A stretch of 9,716 bases of DNA from Desulfobacterales bacterium C00003060 (GTDB lineage: Bacteria; Desulfobacterota; Desulfobacteria; Desulfobacterales; C00003060). Both the position numbers and the translations under genes were made by a program. A model generated the notes under the pieces. That model worked only from the letters and a program-made list of their open reading frames with translations, did no database searches and had not been told where the DNA came from. The stretch lies in contig MAXP01000142.1 in assembly GCA_001751085.1 (NCBI GenBank), positions 1-9,716 of the forward strand, written 5' to 3'. Below, piece by piece: positions 6,114 to 9,716 of the stretch (the stretch's first letter is position 1; every line of letters begins with the position of its first letter).

Positions 6114-7827
6114 ATGCACACTTCAATCTATTCTGAAAGCGAGTTCTTCCGTCCTCGCGCCCCTAAAGCTCAAAGAGACTGAGAAAAAGGTTAACGATCT
6201 ACTTAAAAGGCTTAAGGATAAATTTGTAATATTGGTATTAGGGGAATTCAGCTCGGGGAAATCGACATTTATCAATGCGTTCCTCAAGGAGAATATACTA
6301 TCCACGTCTATTTTGCCGGAGACTGCGGCTATAACCGTAGTTGCGTATGGCAGAGAAAAAAAGGCCCGGATTGTTTATAAGGATCTTAGAAAACATGAGA
6401 TAAATGATGAGACTGAGTTGAATCTAATCAAAAGAGATGCAGCGGGGATAGATAGGGTGGAGTTTTTTTATCCTCTTCCACAGCTCAACAGCTTTCTGCT
6501 GGTTGATACGCCTGGGCTTAATTCAGTTTTCACAGAGCATGAAGAAACAACTAAGGAGTTTCTCCATAAAGCAGATATGGTTATCTGGATTTTTGATGCC
6601 TTGAAAGTCGGGAAATTGCGGGAGAAAGAATATCTTGAATATACAAAGGAATATCCCGGGGAAATGATAGGAGTTGTCAACAAGATCGATTTAGTAGATC
6701 AGAAAGACCTCGCTGTGTTGCATCAATTCCTGGAAAGTCATTTTCAGGGGCTTTTCAGCAAGATATTCTTCATGTCTTCTGTGGGGGGCGACGGATTTGA
6801 CTACAATGCGGAGGAGGACAGGAATTATCACGGGAACGTTGGGTTTAAGGATTTCGAGGATTTTCTTTTCCAAGAAATAATCCCTGCAAGGAAAATGTTT
6901 AAATGTAAGGGAACACTGAGCAGCTTGAGTCGTATTCTTGGAGAAACCTGTATATCTTTGGACAAAGGCGAGAGAGATCTTATTGACAAAAAGAGTACGC
7001 TTAAGGAAGTGACAGGCAGACTTAGAGAGATCAAAGGGTATCTCACAGACCGGTTGTGCGATATAATATCAGATGCAATGAGGATTTTTGCGAACAATAG
7101 CAAGAAATCATGCAGATCTCTTCTGAAGGAGGAGGTTAACATCGTTAAAGCCTTATGGCATATATCCAAACCTCCTGATATAGTAAAAGATTTTAATAAA
7201 CATGTTCTTGGCGAAAAGCTTGTGAAGAACTTTTTTAATAGTATTGCAAGGAATATGGAAGGTGTCTTGATAAAAGGATGGAAAGGAAGGATTAATCAGG
7301 AGGATATTCAAAGTTCCGTGCAGATTCCCACATCTTGTCCACGGTTAGGATCTGAGCTTGATGGAATGGTGAATGAACTCTTTTTTCGCGTAGCAGAGAA
7401 AATGTTGCCGCTTGTCCTCATATGTATTGTTGCCACGTTTATATTACTTGCCATCCGGACTGTCACATTCGCAGCTTTTATCCCCACTTTTATCATAATA
7501 CTCGGTGTTATTCTCGGCCAGTGGTATTTGGTCAAAAAGCAAAGGGGTCTTGTTAATCATTTCTCGCAAGCTATAGATGAATATTTTGAGGCAATGACTG
7601 AAAGAATCAAAGTAGTGGCTGCAAATCTCAACGAGAGACTATTCTTTAAGGCTCAGGAGAAAGTAATCTCTGATATGTTGGGTTACAATATTTCCTGTGG
7701 TGAAGTTGAAGACAGGCTGGTTTCGATACGCAGGGCAAGAGATGAACTGAAGAATCTCTTGGGGGAAGCAAGCATGTTGGAAAGAGAGATTTCTCTTTTG
7801 GATAAACATACGCAAAAATCAGGGTAG
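6073..7827 (+). CDS. Dynamin-like GTPase with C-terminal transmembrane hairpin
   Basis: A 584-residue partner of the preceding GTPase. The G domain has P-loop GEFSSGKST (57-65), Thr84 in PETAA, DTPG (145-148) followed by LNSVFTEHEE and HKAD, and a canonical G4 NKID (203-206). The local similarity to the upstream protein shows they are paralogues. A predicted coiled-coil helix lies near 300-330. A hydrophobic hairpin follows, about 445-461 and 465-487, resembling the membrane-inserting paddle of bacterial dynamin-like proteins. A C-terminal helical region (about 545-580) rich in charged heptads could return to the GTPase neck. The start is uncertain: GTG at 6073 and ATG at 6088 or 6103 are all in frame, all lie inside the upstream gene, and none has a strong ribosome binding site. 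Residue numbers use 6073. The overlap implies coupled translation and a fixed stoichiometry with the first GTPase. The cellular role is not shown by the sequence. Confidence 0.87.
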   Translation: MVISAMKAVSMSIECTLQSILKASSSVLAPLKLKETEKKVNDLLKRLKDKFVILVLGEFSSGKSTFINAFLKENILSTSILPETAAITVVAYGREKKARIVYKDLRKHEINDETELNLIKRDAAGIDRVEFFYPLPQLNSFLLVDTPGLNSVFTEHEETTKEFLHKADMVIWIFDALKVGKLREKEYLEYTKEYPGEMIGVVNKIDLVDQKDLAVLHQFLESHFQGLFSKIFFMSSVGGDGFDYNAEEDRNYHGNVGFKDFEDFLFQEIIPARKMFKCKGTLSSLSRILGETCISLDKGERDLIDKKSTLKEVTGRLREIKGYLTDRLCDIISDAMRIFANNSKKSCRSLLKEEVNIVKALWHISKPPDIVKDFNKHVLGEKLVKNFFNSIARNMEGVLIKGWKGRINQEDIQSSVQIPTSCPRLGSELDGMVNELFFRVAEKMLPLVLICIVATFILLAIRTVTFAAFIPTFIIILGVILGQWYLVKKQRGLVNHFSQAIDEYFEAMTERIKVVAANLNERLFFKAQEKVISDMLGYNISCGEVEDRLVSIRRARDELKNLLGEASMLEREISLLDKHTQKSG

Positions 7828-7840
7828 GGGGCGAACCTAA

Positions 7841-7845
7841 GGGAG
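7841..7845 (+). promoter_or_regulatory. Ribosome binding site of the ExeA-like gene
   Basis: GGGAG lies only 2 nt before the ATG at 7848, an unusually short spacing. The start is nevertheless supported because MYHAYLGISKNPF is the typical N-terminus of ExeA-like ATPases. Confidence 0.4.
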
Positions 7846-7847
7846 CT

Positions 7848-9539
7848 ATGTACCACGCATACCTTGGCATCAGCAAGAATCCTTTTGCTCTTACGCCCGA
7901 CCCCCGCTTTCTTTTCATGAGCCGGCATCACAGGGAGGCGCTGGCCCATCTTCTTTATGGGATGGGGGAGGGTGGAGGTTTTGTCCAACTCACGGGTGAA
8001 GTGGGAACAGGCAAGACCACCTTGTGCCGCAGCCTGTTAGAACAGGTGCCGGAGAATGTAGATGTGGCACTGATTCTAAACCCCAAACAGACAGCAGTGG
8101 AACTGGTGGCCTCTATCTGCGATGAATTGCATGTTTCTTACAAGGCAGGCACTGACAGCCTCAAGATGCTCATCGACCTGCTCAACCGTCACCTGCTGTC
8201 AAGCCACGCCAAAGGCCAGAGAACCGTGTTGATTATCGATGAGGCACAAAATCTGAGCGTCGAGGTGTTGGAACAGCTCCGGTTGTTGACCAACCTGGAG
8301 ACAACCACCCAGAAGCTCTTGCAGATCATCCTCATTGGCCAGCCCGAGCTCCAGACATTGATGGCTCGCTCTGAGTTGCGGCAGTTGGCCCAGCGAATAA
8401 CGGCCCGCTATCACTTGACCCCTTTGCTATCGGATGAGACCATTGCCTATATCCGGCACCGGTTAGAGGTGGCGGGCTGTAAACAACAGTTGTTCACCCG
8501 GGGTGCCTTGCGTCTTGTCCATAAGCTCTCGAGGGGAGTTCCCCGCGTTGTGAACATTGTTTGCGACCGTGCGCTGCTTGGCGCCTATGCCCTGCAACGA
8601 GAAAGCATCAACCGGGCACTAGTGCGCAAGGCCATGGCAGAAGTAATGGGACAAACGGGAAGTCAACGGAGCCGGCGTTTAGCAGGATGGGCAACAGCCT
8701 GCTTGCTGCTGGCCTTGGTGGGAGCGGGATGGAGGTTTATGCCGTGGCCGATATTGACCAAACCCCAACCTCCTGCAGAAAAGCAAGGCTCTATTAGTGG
8801 AGCTGCGGGCCATGTCAGGCCTGAAACAACGATGGACAAGGAGACCCTGCCGGAGCCGGATACAGAACAGGACCCGCAGCAGGCAAGTGTCAGTGAGGAG
8901 CCGGCCATACTTGCGGAGTTACTGGACGGAGGCACGGTTAAGACTGATACTGAAACGGCGTTTGCCACTTTGTTCGAATGCTGGCAGTTGGCTTACCAGG
9001 ACTTACCGGGGATAACGGCTTGTGAACGTGCTGTGGCCGCCGGTCTGGGCTGCCTTCACGGCAGAGGCAATTGGACTAACCTGCGATACTATAACCGCCC
9101 GGCTATACTGAAGCTGAAGGACGGTTCCCGGCAACCGCATAATGTGGTGCTCGTTGCCCTGGAAAATGGTGATGTTACCCTGGACTTTGCTGGACAACAG
9201 GTTACCTTACCACGTGCGCAAGTAGCTCCCTTTTGGTTCGGTGGCTTCACCCTGTTGTGGAACCCCCCTCCGTTCAGCGCTTCCTTGCTCCGAGAGGGCA
9301 GTGTTGGCTCTGACGTGCTCTGGCTCAGAGCGCAATTGGACCATGTGGAGGGTGTGGTGGACAGTCCGGATGGGAAGACTCCAAGTCCTGTGTTTGACAA
9401 GATCTTGAGAAGACGGGTAGTGAGCTTTCAGCGTAGCCATGGCTTAAGGCCGGATGGTGTTGTGGGAGCGGAGACACTGATCCAGTTGAATACGGCTGCC
9501 GGTGATTCGTCCGTCCCGGTCTTGTGCAGGTTGCCCTAA
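7848..9539 (+). CDS. ExeA/GspA-like AAA+ ATPase with peptidoglycan-binding domain
   Basis: Resembles ExeA/GspA, an inner-membrane ATPase that binds peptidoglycan and, with ExeB, helps the type II secretion secretin assemble through the wall. The length of 563 is close to that of Aeromonas ExeA. The cytoplasmic ATPase has the family start YLGISKNPFALTPDPRFLF, Walker A GEVGTGKTT (50-58), Walker B VLIIDE (127-132), a sensor segment IGQPEL (163-168) and SRGVPR (228-233). One transmembrane helix spans about 278-297. A low-complexity acidic and proline-rich linker (300-350) leads to a C39-peptidase-like domain (about 370-472). A PG_binding_1-type domain (about 481-550, with VVSFQRSHGLRPDGVVGAETL) follows. 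It begins 20 nt after the GTPase pair, so it could be co-transcribed, but its higher G+C suggests a different history. No ExeB or other Gsp gene is seen, so a role in type II secretion is inferred from family only. Confidence 0.88.
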   Translation: MYHAYLGISKNPFALTPDPRFLFMSRHHREALAHLLYGMGEGGGFVQLTGEVGTGKTTLCRSLLEQVPENVDVALILNPKQTAVELVASICDELHVSYKAGTDSLKMLIDLLNRHLLSSHAKGQRTVLIIDEAQNLSVEVLEQLRLLTNLETTTQKLLQIILIGQPELQTLMARSELRQLAQRITARYHLTPLLSDETIAYIRHRLEVAGCKQQLFTRGALRLVHKLSRGVPRVVNIVCDRALLGAYALQRESINRALVRKAMAEVMGQTGSQRSRRLAGWATACLLLALVGAGWRFMPWPILTKPQPPAEKQGSISGAAGHVRPETTMDKETLPEPDTEQDPQQASVSEEPAILAELLDGGTVKTDTETAFATLFECWQLAYQDLPGITACERAVAAGLGCLHGRGNWTNLRYYNRPAILKLKDGSRQPHNVVLVALENGDVTLDFAGQQVTLPRAQVAPFWFGGFTLLWNPPPFSASLLREGSVGSDVLWLRAQLDHVEGVVDSPDGKTPSPVFDKILRRRVVSFQRSHGLRPDGVVGAETLIQLNTAAGDSSVPVLCRLP

Positions 9540-9676
9540 GGGCTGGGTCAAAAATAGCTTGGTAGACACGCAGTGAAGCTTTGCTCTATTGGCGCTCAGA
9601 TAAAAAGTTCCTTGGAAAGCAGAAGATTGCTGACCCCAAAAACATTATCTTGAAATCGGCATCCTTCATTGACCAG

Positions 9677-9707
9677 TTTACACTTTTTTCGAAAAAGCGT
9701 GTATTAT
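9677..9707 (+). promoter_or_regulatory. Weak candidate sigma-70 promoter for a gene beyond the window
   Basis: TTTACA (9677-9682) is followed after 19 nt by TATTAT (9702-9707); a 17-nt spacing to TGTATT (9700-9705) is the alternative. The spacer contains the palindrome TTTTTCGAAAAA (9685-9696). The 177 nt after the ExeA-like gene otherwise hold no ORF, repeat or terminator that I can support. Confidence 0.25.
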
Positions 9708-9716
9708 CGAATTGAA

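Noticed and set aside
8663..8968. Minus-strand frame opposite the membrane helix and linker of the ExeA-like gene
   Set aside because: The Ser/Gly-rich product is the complement of the sense linker; no motif or start signal supports it.
9533..9543. GCCC-TAA-GGGC inverted repeat at the ExeA-like stop codon, as a terminator
   Set aside because: The stem is only 4 bp and no T-run follows.
9556..9580. AGCTT/AAGCT hairpin after the ExeA-like gene
   Set aside because: A five-base stem with a loop of about 15 nt and no T-run is not a credible intrinsic terminator.

Overview
The window reads almost entirely on the + strand and has two parts. Positions 1-4014 hold a tightly packed shikimate-pathway operon. 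Positions 4221-9539 hold a pair of dynamin-like membrane GTPases followed by an ExeA/GspA-type ATPase. No rRNA, tRNA, CRISPR array, transposase or phage gene was seen. A bacterial origin is clear. A Desulfobacterota/deltaproteobacterium-like host is my inference from the fusion of chorismate mutase to shikimate dehydrogenase inside an aroE-aroA-aroK-aroC run and from the GspA-type ATPase. A marker gene or genome-wide comparison would be needed to confirm it.

Aro operon: the last codons of an unidentified upstream gene overlap the start of a chorismate mutase-shikimate dehydrogenase fusion (34-1161). This is followed by EPSP synthase aroA (1158-2423), shikimate kinase aroK (GTG start, 2439-2996) and chorismate synthase aroC (2965-4014). 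Together they convert 3-dehydroshikimate to shikimate, shikimate-3-phosphate, EPSP and chorismate. The mutase domain then turns chorismate into prephenate. Junctions are ATGA overlaps, a 15-nt gap with a clear ribosome binding site, and a 32-nt overlap, so translation is probably coupled. The earlier steps (DAHP synthase, dehydroquinate synthase, dehydroquinate dehydratase) are not in the window and may lie upstream.

The 206-nt gap at 4015-4220 holds a possible 57-codon ORF starting on the aroC stop, a 10-bp direct repeat, an 8-bp phased GAAC repeat and a perfect 14-bp palindrome just before the next gene. No convincing terminator or promoter was seen there.

The GTPase pair (4221-6113 and 6073-7827) is visibly more AT-rich than its flanks. 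Hand counts give 24 G+C of 60 at 4441-4500, against 34 of 60 at both 1501-1560 and 8161-8220. Both proteins carry a P-loop, switch threonine and DTPG motif in closely similar contexts, so they are paralogues. They differ in membrane anchoring: the first has an N-terminal transmembrane helix, the second a transmembrane hairpin in its C-terminal half. The first also has a degenerate G4 motif. They look like a partnered bacterial dynamin-like system for membrane remodelling or maintenance. The ExeA-like protein begins 20 nt downstream. It has a AAA+ ATPase, one transmembrane helix, a C39-peptidase-like domain and a peptidoglycan-binding domain, pointing to work at the inner membrane/cell-wall boundary. 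The final 177 nt are non-coding and contain at most a weak promoter for a gene beyond the window.
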